A stretch of DNA of 18,855 nucleotides from Phoronis ovalis (Eukaryota > Phoronida > Phoronidae), in the NCBI GenBank assembly GCA_028565635.1, contig JAOXYB010017098.1:1-18855 (forward strand). The letters are read 5' to 3'. A program made the position numbers and the translations under genes. Below are positions 1 through 11,200 of the stretch, piece after piece (positions within the stretch are counted from its first letter, which is position 1; every line of letters begins with the position of its first letter). The notes beneath the pieces were generated by a model that was not told the origin of the DNA, ran no database searches, and worked only from the letters and a program-made list of their open reading frames with translations.

Positions 1-77
1 AGTATACAATCCAAATCCAAAATTTTTTGGTCCGCCTCACACCCCTACCAAAAAATACCTTGAGTACCCCCCCCGGG
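1..77. repeat. right end of a G-rich-TIR element (family copy A, cut by window edge)
   Basis: The segment begins AGTATACAATCCAAAT and ends CCTTGAGTACCCCCCCCGGG. The first motif recurs at 5412-5427 inside copy B. The last motif is the reverse complement of the left end of copy C at about 11001-11019. It therefore looks like the right terminus of an element whose body lies outside the window. Confidence 0.6.
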
Positions 78-1590
78 TGTAAATGATTACTATCTGTTCA
101 CCTGGAACAGTCAGAAAAGGGTTGATATTATGCTCCATATGTCTGCTGCTGAATAACAATTTCTATGTCCCTTATTCAAGGCCATGTTACAATATCATGT
201 GTGTACTATTCAATTAAGATTTTTCTACAAACAGATATACTATGGTGTGAGGAATTTTTAGATAATGATTAAAATGTACTGTATTTTATTATACAAGTTG
301 GATCAATTTCCCTATTGTAATTATTTATTCTTATGTTTCCACAGAAACAGTGTCAGTTTCGATTTTCAGTACTACATGTACCTGTTATGATTGTTATGAG
401 TTTCATGTTTCAGTATGTGAATTGGACTACATTTCAGAAAATCCTGTTTCTCCTCACTACATAAAATTATAATTTAAGCTATCAACAAGTACCTAAGTAT
501 ATAATTATACTCATTCCTATCTAGCATTGATTTTAAAATCCAACATTTCATTATCCTTGTACAGAAACAGGTGTATAACTAAAAAAATGTAATTCATCTT
601 ATATTACCTGTGTAAAGAAGTTGTTTTTCTTGAAAACACATAACTATTTTCAAGTGATAATGCATATTGTATTATATTATTATGAGCATTATATCTTTTT
701 AAACCTGAGTCTGATCTCCTCCCCTGTTATGTTTAACATATGTAAAGAACAGTAGATCAGTATAAAACATACCATAAAAGTATGCCATGTGTTCGGTTGA
801 CCCTAAAATAATAAATATTTCCTATGTAGTCATTTTAGCATGTATTACCCATTATATAAAATTGCCTTTGATTTGTTCATGCATTGTGGGCAATGCAATC
901 TATTTATGACCTGGCTCATATGGCATGTTGCTATTTTTGGTAGCTCAGTGTTTACTTATTATTGTGTGGTATGGTTGTTGTATACCAGGATACAAGTGAA
1001 ATAATTGTCTTTTTTATTGCTGTTTTATATTTTTGTATTTAAAACGCCACATCTAAAGAAACAATGATATTCAAATTTGCAGTTTGTTGAAAATTGGTTC
1101 TTTCATTCAAGCACAAGATTTGATTAAGGTAGTTATGTTTTGAAGCACATAGACACAGCTTTTACATTTTTGATTACAATTTAGTATTATTTGGTTATGT
1201 AATCCAACAATTAGTTATTACTGGTAAGAAATTGTTGGAAGCTTTGTGCGTTAACATTTTTAGTAAATTCAACAGTTGCAATATTAAACATAGGGACTCA
1301 TTCGCTATATATTTTGCTATTGATTTTAGTTATTTTTAATTTTTTTTGATATTTAAAGTCAGACAATTATCGGGAAAAAGTAGAATGCTATTATATTTCC
1401 AGACAGATTATATTTGCAACAATTAAATTATTGCATTTTCAACATCAAATGAAATTGTTTGGATTATTGTTATTGTCAATATAAGGAATACATATTGACA
1501 TTGTTGCTGAATTGTATGGCAAACTTATTGCAGTAGCTATTTATAAATGTTCTTACTTTGCCGATATTTCAAAGAAACAATTATTGAAGC
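78..1590. other. AT-rich non-coding sequence upstream of the MARCHF RING exon
   Basis: Both strands are rich in stop codons, with no frame resembling a known protein. It is probably intron or 5' flank of the MARCHF gene. The stretch 1618-2173 has the same character and ends in a polypyrimidine tract and AG acceptor for the RING exon. Apart from the repeat fragment at the left edge I see nothing specific. Confidence 0.5.
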
Positions 1591-1617
1591 ATGGAAACGT
1601 TGTTTGCTGTGATACAG
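1591..1617 (+). CDS. candidate first coding exon of the MARCHF gene (9 codons)
   Basis: An ATG at 1591 has a good initiation context (A at -3, G at +4) and an in-frame TGA two codons upstream. It opens METLFAVIQ and runs to CAG|gttaat at 1618. Its end is phase 0, as the RING exon at 2174 requires, so splicing would give a 248 aa protein, somewhat shorter than the ~290 aa of vertebrate MARCHF1/8. The donor is only moderate and nine codons carry no recognisable homology. MARCHF1/8 genes have variable, often alternative N-terminal exons, so the true first exon may lie outside the window. This is a positional inference. Confidence 0.3.
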
Positions 1618-2173
1618 GTTAATAAATTTTACTTTTATATCTTTTCACTTGTTTTGTTCAATGTAAATTCTATTTTTGATATCTGAAATATCTATAGATG
1701 CATTTATGCCTTTAAATCCCATTACCAGTAAATTAATCGTATATAGAGACAATTGTTTTCACAATTATTCAGTTTTTTAATGCTGGAGGAAAACTAGTGT
1801 AATATTGCAATATGGTTAGATTGCTGATAATAATTGTTTGTTGTCTCGTATTATAGTAAGTTTTGCTTTAACAGTAGATCTAAACCAGTAACAATTTTGG
1901 CACCCTCCATATACTAAAGTGCATATGTCCCATTCACCTGTTTTGATAGATCACCCCTAATTGCTCATTGTTTGCATCTGTTCTGCATGCATTGCATTGC
2001 TTTGTGCACTGTGTATGCAAATTAAGCCATTGTACGATGTTTGACATTACGGCAATATGTGCAGAGAAACTATGTACAAAAAAAAGACAGTGAAATAAAT
2101 GTAGAAGAGTCAGTTGAACAGTGCTAGCTATGTCCCCTGAACATGGTGTATTATTATTAAGTACTTGTTTCAG

Positions 2174-4176
2174 ATTAACATTGAAACCACAGATGACACA
2201 AATGAAGTAACATTCACATCGTCAGCAACTTCTGGACAAAACACAGAGAATAACATGGAGGAAGATATTCCATCAATATGCGGCTCCCTCGCATCAACCA
2301 CAGGTGACATATGCCGTATTTGTCACAGTGAAGCATCGACAGATGAACCTTTGATCGAACCATGTCGATGTGCTGGAACTTTACGTTTCGTCCATGCTAA
2401 GTGTTTACAAAAATGGATTAAAAGTGTAGATATCACAACCTGTGAGTTGTGCAAATTTCCTTTTGTGATGACCTCTAGGGTAAAGCCTCTTCGAAAGGTA
2501 ATACATTTCTATGAAATATGTTAAAACATAAAGTACTAAATATTGTTTGTTTAAAAAGTCTAAAGCAAATGATCCTAATAGTTCTTATACCCATCCACAC
2601 ATTGGCTGGGTATATAGTTGTAGGCTGTGCATTGTGTTTGTACGTAACACTTTCCTTTGTCTCACAATAACAGCTTCGGTTTTTACCCAGTCAGCTTCAC
2701 ATTTGGTGCAGGTAAATACAGGTAAAAATGCAGGCAGGTTGTAATTTTGACCGTGATAACTTTCAATACGACCAACTGGCGTCCATGTTTGTTTCCGAGA
2801 GGTTGAGCCCATTTCTAGAAAATGAAGCGTTGACTGGACGATTTGAAGGTGGATACACGAAGGCCATAGGTCGATGGGTATAATAGGCTAGGTGGCATTT
2901 TTGAATGACCTTGAAAATTGGGTCAAATGCTGATCCGAATCTTCAGCATTTTTCGTTGTGCATGAAGATTTCTTCGTCTCTGTAGTAAATGTTTGTCTGA
3001 TCAACTTTGTATTGGTACAGGATAAATAAACGTCACGTTTGTTCCCCAGATGGGTGCTTTACTTATGTAATACTTACGGGAACTACCTCAAAAACCAGCT
3101 GCAAACCAAGGCTACAAACAACATACAAGCTGCAATGTGATGTGATTCTAGGGATGTGATGGGCATCTGACATGACTAATATCTTTTTAGTAATTGTGTT
3201 TAATTGACTGCTTTTCTCATATGTAGCGTGAACCAAGGTTTGGGCCCCAAAATGTTCATAGAACCATTATTTATTTGCTATAAAAGACAATATTAATAAT
3301 GTTATTGTGTCGCTGGGTTATATGCTGTACTTTTAATGGGAGGTGGTCTGTTTAAACCATGTACTGATTTGTATTAAATATATATGATATTTGATATATA
3401 TGACTTAAATTTTCTACAATTAAAGTATAAGTGCAAAAACTAAATTATTTACATTTCTATAATATCTTTTGAAAAATTAATTATTACAATTGTTGAAATT
3501 CCGTAGCAGTTTCCTGCTTTTACATATCGAGTTTCTAATTCCAACATACCATTTGAAAAAGTTCAGAAAGTGATGTTAATTTTTCTCAGCCTTATTGCTT
3601 GTGCTGACAAAAAACATTTCTCTATAATCTTTAAAACAAAAGACCTCTCCCCGTTTCTTTACCATTAAATATGATAAACAGTACTTATTTAGTTCTCTTC
3701 TCAAGACTACCAAAATACGAAGTGAATGGAATCATGATACAGACTTAAGTAATAAAAACTTTTGTTATTTTTCATTACAGTGGCAAAAACTGGATTTATC
3801 TTCACTTGAAAGAAGGAAGGTGCTTTGTTCAGTTGCATTCCATGTTATCGCAATTACTTGCGTCGTCTGGTCACTTTATGTCCTTATTGATAGAACGTCT
3901 GAGGAGGTACATGATGGGAAATTAGAATGGCCATTTTGGACCAAGTTAATAGTCGTTGCAATTGGTTTCACAGGTGGATTGGTATTTATGTATGTACAGT
4001 GTAAAATGTATTTAACATTGTGTAAGAGATGGAAGGCATATAATAGAATTATCTATATACAGGATTGTCCTCCTCAGGCTTGTATTGCTTTAAGTGAATG
4101 GAATAAAACTCAAGCTGCAGCGATACAAGAAGCGACTAACGCTCTCCAAGCACGGTTGAACATTGAACTTTTATAA
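2174..4176 (+). CDS. MARCHF8: MARCHF1/8-type RING-CH E3 ubiquitin ligase, 3' part (5' end uncertain)
   Basis: Two exons are clear: 2174-2497 (acceptor ttgtttcag, donor AAAG|gtaata) and 3781-4176 (acceptor ttcattacag, stop TAA at 4174-4176). They join in phase 0 as PLRK|WQKLD, matching PLRK|WEKLQ as I recall it for vertebrate MARCHF8. They encode 239 aa. Counting from the first codon of the RING exon, a C4HC3 RING-CH finger uses C47, C50, C64, C66, H74, C77, C90 and C93. Two membrane segments follow at about 122-144 and 163-185. The short loop between them contains LEWPFWTK, and the cytosolic tail has a YNRI sorting-type motif at 195-198. The family consists of E3 ligases in endosomes and the plasma membrane that ubiquitinate membrane glycoproteins for lysosomal routing. 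The last ~50 residues diverge from vertebrates. MARCHF1 and MARCHF8 are vertebrate paralogues, so this is probably the pre-duplication orthologue. An apparent start at 2165 is intronic TTG; ATG 2255 is a fallback start if 2174-2254 is untranslated. Confidence 0.93.
2585..2883. mobile_element. ~300 bp MITE-like element in the MARCHF intron
   Basis: The ends are inverted. TTATACCCATC at 2585-2595 faces GATGGGTATAA at 2873-2883, with weaker symmetry continuing to about 24 bp. A TA duplication flanking TACCCATC ends would fit a Tc1/mariner-like insertion, but TA is part of the palindrome so this is not proven. The interior looks richer in G+C than the surrounding intron. It is open on both strands: a 75-codon minus frame from 2812, and a 51-codon plus frame from ATG 2728 to TAA 2881. 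Both frames end in W-V-stop because each reads out through the same terminal repeat. I recognise no transposase domain, so it is most simply non-autonomous. Confidence 0.6.
2884..3780. other. remainder of the MARCHF intron
   Basis: The intron runs 2498-3780. After the inserted element it continues as stop-rich sequence that becomes strongly AT-rich from about 3180. A pyrimidine-rich tract and TTCATTACAG at 3771-3780 form the acceptor for the transmembrane exon. No other exon or RNA gene is apparent. Confidence 0.6.
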
Positions 4177-5149
4177 CTGGATGATGTATGTGATTGTTAT
4201 AAAGATTTGTGTATTAATCAGCTGATGAGTTTGAGTTCCCATGGAGCTGTGAAATTTGACAGTTCATACAGTGATTAATTGTTGTCTAAGGCCTGCGCGT
4301 TTTGCTGGACAGTACATGAAAACTTGGTATATATTGTAAACATCATGCTATTTAAGCATTTATAAAACAGAAGCTGCCAGGTTTTTTTCAGAAATGCTGT
4401 AACTGCCTTTATGAAATTCGTGTTCAGTTTGATATTGTTAAGTTTCTCAGTATTTGAATCATATAATATGCATAATTATTTATTAAAGTCAGAGATTAGT
4501 ATATGCTTAGTAAGATGTTTTAAGCAAAGAAAAATGGTGGAATAACTGGTAACAGAATTCGTGTGCAGTTTAGTGAAAAAATCGCTATTCTACTTCGATC
4601 ATTGCAAACTGATCTCTGATTGTGTAATATGAAATGCAGGCTAATCTCATATTTTGCTAACCATTAATATATTGAAACTGCTACATGATCAAGCTTTGGC
4701 TTACTTTGGTGAAACATGTTTTTTGACCCTATTATTAATCACTTCCTTCACAAACTTACAAAGTCTGTGATATGCACTGTTAACATAAAAGTGTCTTCTA
4801 GTCTAAACAGTGTCTTTTTGTTAAGGTGGATTGGTATACAAACAGCATTTGAACTAAAATTATTAATGACATAAGAAATGTATGTTTATTCTTCTAGAAG
4901 ACCATTACTTCTCAAGAAAATTTTCTACCCAGCTTATAGATGAATGTATCTGCTATTATTATAATTACATTGCTACATGACCTTATTGTCACATCATACA
5001 TTGTACTATGCCCCTACCCAGTATAAACTTCTCCAATTTTCTGATACATTAGCCTAATGTGATGTAATGAAAAAACACAGGAAAAATGAGAATCTGATGA
5101 ATGAACTATCATTAGACAGAATTACAAATATTTATGAGCAGTAGGGACT

Positions 5150-5477
5150 CAGGGGGCACTCATGGTTTTTAAATGTAGGGGTGTGCCGTGGAACCCATTC
5201 CAAAATTTTACCTTGTAGCAAATCCAATCCAAATATACGGGTAGCAATCCAAAATATTTTACGCAAACGATTAATGCAAGCCAACTGGAACATGGAAGCA
5301 ATCTAAAATTTTGAAAATTACCTGGTAGCAAATCATTTGTTGTAAGTGTTTGGTAACAAGCCAATTTTTTTGAAATACTGAACAGTACCAATAAAAAAAA
5401 ACAGTAACTATAAGTATACAATCCAAATTTTCACCCCTGCCTCATCATACTGCTCTAAAAATAACTTGAGTGCCCTG
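5150..5477. mobile_element. ~330 bp G-rich-TIR element (family copy B)
   Basis: The left end CAGGGGGCACTCATGGTTTT is imperfectly inverted relative to the right end AACTTGAGTGCCCTG (5463-5477). The inner right part shares AGTATACAATCCAAAT with copy A. The interior holds a degenerate array of a motif close to GTAGCAATCCAAAATTTT, at about 5216, 5242, 5294, 5324 and 5355 and again near 5414. A 90-codon minus-strand frame crosses the element but is a by-product of this array; I see no transposase. It is probably a non-autonomous DNA element. Confidence 0.6.
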
Positions 5478-6110
5478 CGGGTTAAGGAGTCGGTAAGATG
5501 TTTTATTAAGTGTCGTAATATACGGTATTCATAAATCTGAAGTTAAAAAAATTACCATTCGAACATGTTGTAATGACGACAAACGTAACTCTGTTCATTA
5601 AAAAGACTACCACTCCACACCAAGTAAATTTTTATTTATCTTGCTCAGTATAATACCCAAATTAGTAAATCATTTATAGGTAAGTAGTTGTCACAAACCA
5701 AAATTCTAAGTACAATGTATGGTTAGACTTGCTACCATGAAGATTAATAGAATTTGTCATAATTAGTAGCACCTAATATCTACAAATCTTCAGCATGCTA
5801 TGCTAGGTTTCTTTGTGATTGGCCTCTAGTGAAATCTGCTCGACTTGTAGAGGTTAATTTGGATTTTTATGAAGTTAGGCATGTAACTGAACATGCATGT
5901 GTTTTACTGTGATATTTAGATAAATTTTCCAAAACGTAGTTTAAAGAATTATGTTATCTTTCACACTAGTTTTAAAAATGTATAGTATAAGAAGACAGTT
6001 TCAAAAATTGTCTAAATTGTTTGTATGAGGAATGCTAAATAATCAAGAACAAATTTAATTTGAGATTTTGAACAGTCTAAATTGTTATTACAAGTATTAA
6101 ATGATGCTAT

Positions 6111-6113
<3 letters not shown>

Positions 6114-6149
<36 letters not shown>
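6114..6149. repeat. (AT)18 microsatellite
   Basis: This is an uninterrupted run of eighteen AT dinucleotides in the non-coding space downstream of MARCHF. It is likely to vary in length between individuals. No function is implied. Confidence 0.97.
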
Positions 6150-6151
<2 letters not shown>

Positions 6152-8007
6152 ATTACATGGCAGTGAAATAATTTTTATGGTATAAGCAATTTGAATGTAC
6201 ATGTAATAGGACCCTTTCTAATTGCATTTAGAGGGATATGTGTGCTAAATCTTCATTCTCTCGATGTAAATAGCGTATTTTATAAAATTGTATTATTTTG
6301 CTGTGAAATCGACAAAACTTTACCTTTTTAAAAATTAATGTACAAGTAATTTTTTAAAGACAAACTGAAGAATGTTAGATTAACCATCAAATCTCACATT
6401 TCTCTCTCAACTTCCCCACTCAGGTGGACAAGATTTGAAACTTTTACTAGAAAGGCTATTGTTCCATAAAAAGTTATAGTGTGGTGTACTGGGTGTGAAC
6501 TCGCAGTCATACACTTGCTAAACACGAAAATCTCTTGTTGTGATTAAACTTTGAGATACAGTAACTTTGTAGAAATTTTGGGATGTCTTTTAAAAAAGAA
6601 TATGTTATTATCAAAATGTCATGGTGCTATTGAAGGAAAATTGGGTGTCACTTATTTTTATTATATGGTATATTTTCGTGGATTACTAAAGTTATCTGGT
6701 AATTTATAATTTCTTCTTTAAATTTTGTTTTGAAATGAAAATACATTGCATTGTGATGACAAGTTTTTGGTGTGTTATTTGGAAATTGTATTTTATTGTA
6801 CAGAAAAATACAGTATATATCACATGTCAGGATCATTTTAACAGGCTTTCAGCATGTGTACATGGCAATGGCAGCAATTCTGACATTTATTATACTAACC
6901 TTTTATAAATTTTACTATTTTTTTTATTCCATTGACAGCTTAGTATTAAATAAGATTATGTTTTGGATTTAATCTCAGTTTAATTTGTAGTGTTTATGAC
7001 ACGTAAAATGTACTCTTTGCAGATACTAACAGTGTATATTAAGTTGAAAATTTTACTATGTAGTTGCTAACTGCCTCCTTGCCCATTTAAATGCATCAAA
7101 TGTGTTTAGGTGGTTTCAACTCATTATGTTATTTAGAATATTTGTATTTATTTATTTGTTTTATTTTGTGAATCTTACATAACTAGAAGAGTTGTAAACA
7201 GTTCTAACAAGGTTATATATGTTAAACTTACTCAGTTAATTTCATATTTTAGTACATGCATTCAGTTTCAAATCGTCTGCTCACGAGAATTACTAATTAC
7301 TTTAGGCACTATAGGAACTGTGTGTGACCTAAAGCTTATCAGTCTTTCCTGGAGAGTGTTTCCAGTTGGTACAAGTCTTATCAATGTATTTTTGTAAAAT
7401 TAACAATAGTACCTTGGCACTTCTTTTTGAACAAGATTCGAGTGTTACTAGTTGTTTTAAAGCAATTCCCATTGTAAAACGTGCTTGTATGTGGCACATT
7501 ACATGGACAGTCTGTCACAAACAGTCTGCTACTTGATGTGTACGGTATCAAAATGTTTTGAAATTTTAAAGTTGAAATATACACAGTACTTGACTGTAGT
7601 ATTTTCCAGAGTTTTAACCTTGCGATCATATTTACCTTGTACTAAATGGATGTTGCAAATAAATATTTTGATCTCACCATATATCAACATTTATTGGTAT
7701 CCCAATATATTACTGCCATGACGCAGAGCCATTGTATCAATTATTCGCATTAATGGTTTTGCTGTTGCATTTTTTACAGCTTTTGAACATTTTATACAGA
7801 GCACGAGTACAGACATTGTTACGCATTATTCATGCACACCTCAATAAATCGCTGATAGCCAAGCTAGATTACTTTTCTGCAAACCTGGTATTTGTAAAAT
7901 GGGGCAACACTCGTCTTATGATTCTGTAAATATGCATTCCACTGCTTGCATTGTCAGTTGTAATTTTTTCACAAAGAAAAACATGACAAAAATTTATCAC
8001 ATCACAG

Positions 8008-8013
8008 TTTATT
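8008..8013 (-). promoter_or_regulatory. poly(A) signal of SNU13
   Basis: AATAAA on the minus strand lies 287 bp beyond the SNU13 stop codon. It is the first canonical signal I noticed there, implying cleavage at roughly 7985-8000 and a 3'UTR of about 300 nt. Confidence 0.6.
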
Positions 8014-8299
8014 TATAAAAGTATCAGTACAGCCAGCAACTGTCATTTGTGGTGAAAATCTTTTGCACCTGTACTACATATAGAAAATTAAAAACTTCTT
8101 TAGCTGCAGCCTGGGAAAATGCTTGTGGTGTTTCTTGCACAATATTTTATGATTCTGGCATTAGAGCAGTGCAGCAGTTTCTGTATGGTGTACAATAATT
8201 GCAAAAGCTACCAATTAAAATATGCCTTTTGCATTAATAAGCATTTAGAAAAAATGGCTGCATAATCTAAAACTACGACAAGCTGCTTCTTGAAACATA

Positions 8300-11200
8300 C
8301 TAAATAAGAAGTTTCTCAATATTCTGCTGAATAGTTTGAATCTGAGGTTTGAGCTGGGACCCTTCATTCACAGTAACGGAACAAGAAATTACAGGACGAG
8401 ACACTCCGCATGCACGACCAAGAGCTGAAACAAAAAATATGCAAAATTAACATCGCAGCAACGCCAAGTTACAACCAACTTGTTCCAGCCACAGTAACTG
8501 AAACAGTAGAACATTTCTAACATTAAACTAATCTACTTCCTGTAATCACTTAATTATGATCCCTTGAGTTGATGAATAGCCTAACTTAATGTATCAGTAG
8601 CAAACAGGTCAATTAGTTTGAATGAACTCAATTAACTCAATGCTCTCATTTATAGCAAATTTCAAGCACTCACCTTGCTTAGATCTGACAAATACATAGG
8701 GAACATTCTACAATAAAAAAAAATATATTGTTCATAAAATATGCTATATAATGGAATACACAAACCAAGACATAAAGAAAGTAAACCTTGTTATTCAAAT
8801 AATTAAAACTCCTAAAATTCCACTGTAGATTGAATGCAAGGGCAGTGATTACAAAATGGAGACCCAAAAGCCTATTAAACATTTTAAGAGGTAAAATTAT
8901 TGATATGAGAAGCATTCCAGATACAACTGAAATAAGGAACTTATATGTGGGAGCAATACAGTAAGGTATAGTAAACTTTAAAATATTTAATGCGAATGTT
9001 AAACTGATTAACGCATGTTAATTTTATTAAGTGTGTGAGTGTCAGTAGGTCTTTACAATGCATAAAAACAAAATGCTAACTTATTATGACTTCAGAAGAC
9101 TCCTACCAAGACTCAGGCTTTCCACTATCACTTACCTTAATATATATTGGAATTATTTTGAAATTCCAGGTCATCGAACAACACCTTACAAGCACACAAA
9201 TTGAAATCATAATTAAACCTAGAGCAATTTTTTTCTTTTTTATTTCAAAGTTAAGTTCAAAAAATCACAAAAAGTGCAAACTTTTTCGATACCTTATATT
9301 AATAATATTGTAACAATACCTTGTCCTCACAAAGCAATGGTAAATGCATTAGGATTTCCAAAGGTTCTGCATCTGCAGCCATAACAATAAATTCCGAAAT
9401 ACCACGATTCAATGTTTTAGTGGCTGAAAAGTCAAATTCATGTGCATTATAAAATATCAACACAACTATATAAAGATATATGTTTAATTTCACTGCAAAA
9501 CACACAATAGCACTAAACTTACAGTTCAGCTGCCAACAACAAAAGCAGTGTTCTCATACCATTAGACAATATGTTTTATTATGTAGACATTGTAATTTAT
9601 TAACATAGAGGTAAATACTTTGCCTCACAAAGCAGTGGAGAAACGGTGAAAGTTTGCAAGAATACCATAGAGGTGTTGATTTTATTACAAGTGAAATTTC
9701 ATGGAATAACATGGCAAAGCTACTGAATTCAAATGGCAACACATTCATACCTGATCAGGTAATGTATATCTTGTTGCCTAAAAGTTACCTTCATTTGCTC
9801 CCTTCTTTAGTTGTTTATAGTTTGAAGCCTGCTGCACTAAGTCTAAAATCTTCTGACTCAGCTGAGCATCAGCCAATGGGTAGGCTTTAGGATTAACTTC
9901 ATCTGCCTACAATCGAAAAAATAATTAACTAGGAAAAGAACTACTTAAGTCTGTATAAATGACAGAAGTTTTCAGTTGTTCAAATGTTCATATCAAAGTT
10001 AAACATTTGATGAGGTTGTATACTTTTTTGCATTATGCAACAAAATTTGAGTAAATGGGACCTCCCTTGGAAAATTTTTGAATATTTCGATGCCTTCCTA
10101 TAATCTGGGACTGACCTCCCGACGCATCCTCTCCAACAAGCGCAGTCCAAAAAATTTCACTCATCAGACTAGAACTGGGGGGTCTGAATTTGCTAAGACA
10201 AATTATTTAGTTCTGTAACTGTATTGTAAGGTGCCCCACAAGATACAAATTTAAATATTTGCCATCAATGGGGGTCTGACTCAAATCAACGGTTGGTACG
10301 CAAGTGCGTGAACAAAAACGCGTAAAAAGGACGATCTTTAAGAACAAAACATGTTAACGCGCATTATGCCTTTAGGGTTTCATTTTTCGATAAAACGTAC
10401 AAAAAGGCATCTTATTTGATTAACTGTATGCAATTAGGGTATCGAAATCGATCAAAACCTGATCAAAAGTGCCCTTGAAAACAGCCAACCTCTTGACAAA
10501 ACATCATCTCGAAGTTCGAGTGAATTTCCCATCTATATTGATACTTTGCAAAGGGCCGCAAGGTCCAGCACACAAAGGTCTGGTTGTTTCGCCAGTCATG
10601 CACACTGATATAAGTTACACCTATCTAATCTAGTACAGATTTAAATTTCCCGGGTATTTTCCAAAAAAAAATCTCAACACTTATGTTATGGGCCAGGGTG
10701 GGGGCAGTCAATATAAAAGTGGGTACGCATATTCCAACAAAATTTCGTGTGAAAGGGTATGTTTTTCGAATGGCCGGCACGTAACGCGCGTTTTTTGGCT
10801 AAAATCACGAAAAGGGGTGGTTTTTAGAAGTGTGACACTTCGATAGGGGTGTTTTTCCCAAAAGTCACTTCCTTAAGGGTGTATTTTTTCAAAAACTCGC
10901 TTCCTTATTTTTACACAATTTAACTTCGGTAGTGTCTTTTTTGAAAAGCCATGTTGGAACATGGGTACCCTCTTTCATATTGACTGCCCCCCCCCACCGT
11001 CCCGGGGGGGGTACTCAAGGTTTTTTTACTACGGGATGTGCCGCAGAAGGGGCATTCCATGAAATTGGTTTTGTTCCGGACGTGACATTTTGATACTTTG
11101 GTGGGCCTCCACAAAAAATTTAAGCAGAGGATTATGATTGTTGTGAGTTTTTATGACAGCATATAACCCCAACATTTTGTACCATAAAAAGGAAGATGAT

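Larger units (their letters stand above)
4177..7990 (+). other. MARCHF 3' untranslated region and/or convergent intergenic space
   Basis: No reading frame here resembles a protein; the short frames are AT-rich and low in complexity. Possible poly(A) signals for MARCHF are ATTAAA at 4482-4487, AATAAA at 7658-7663 and AATAAA at 7843-7848. Vertebrate MARCHF8 has a long 3'UTR, so use of a distal signal is possible. The sequence cannot show which is used. The stretch also holds the family-B element at 5150-5477 and an (AT)18 microsatellite at 6114-6149. Confidence 0.45.

Noticed and set aside
2165-2173. Start of the MARCHF protein at TTG 2165
   Set aside because: TTG is not a normal animal start, and TTGTTTCAG at 2165-2173 is a splice acceptor; the exon begins at 2174.
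5149-5421. 90-codon minus-strand frame as a membrane protein
   Set aside because: It lies wholly within the family-B element, and its hydrophobic look comes from the T-rich internal array.
7732-7929. 65-codon hydrophobic frame as a small protein
   Set aside because: It is AT-rich, starts with TTG, has no conserved motif and lies in convergent intergenic sequence; a chance frame.
10155-10190. Box C/D snoRNA on the minus strand of SNU13 intron 1 (CTGATGAGTGA)
   Set aside because: A C-box-like motif is present, but I found no D box at suitable distance and no terminal stem.
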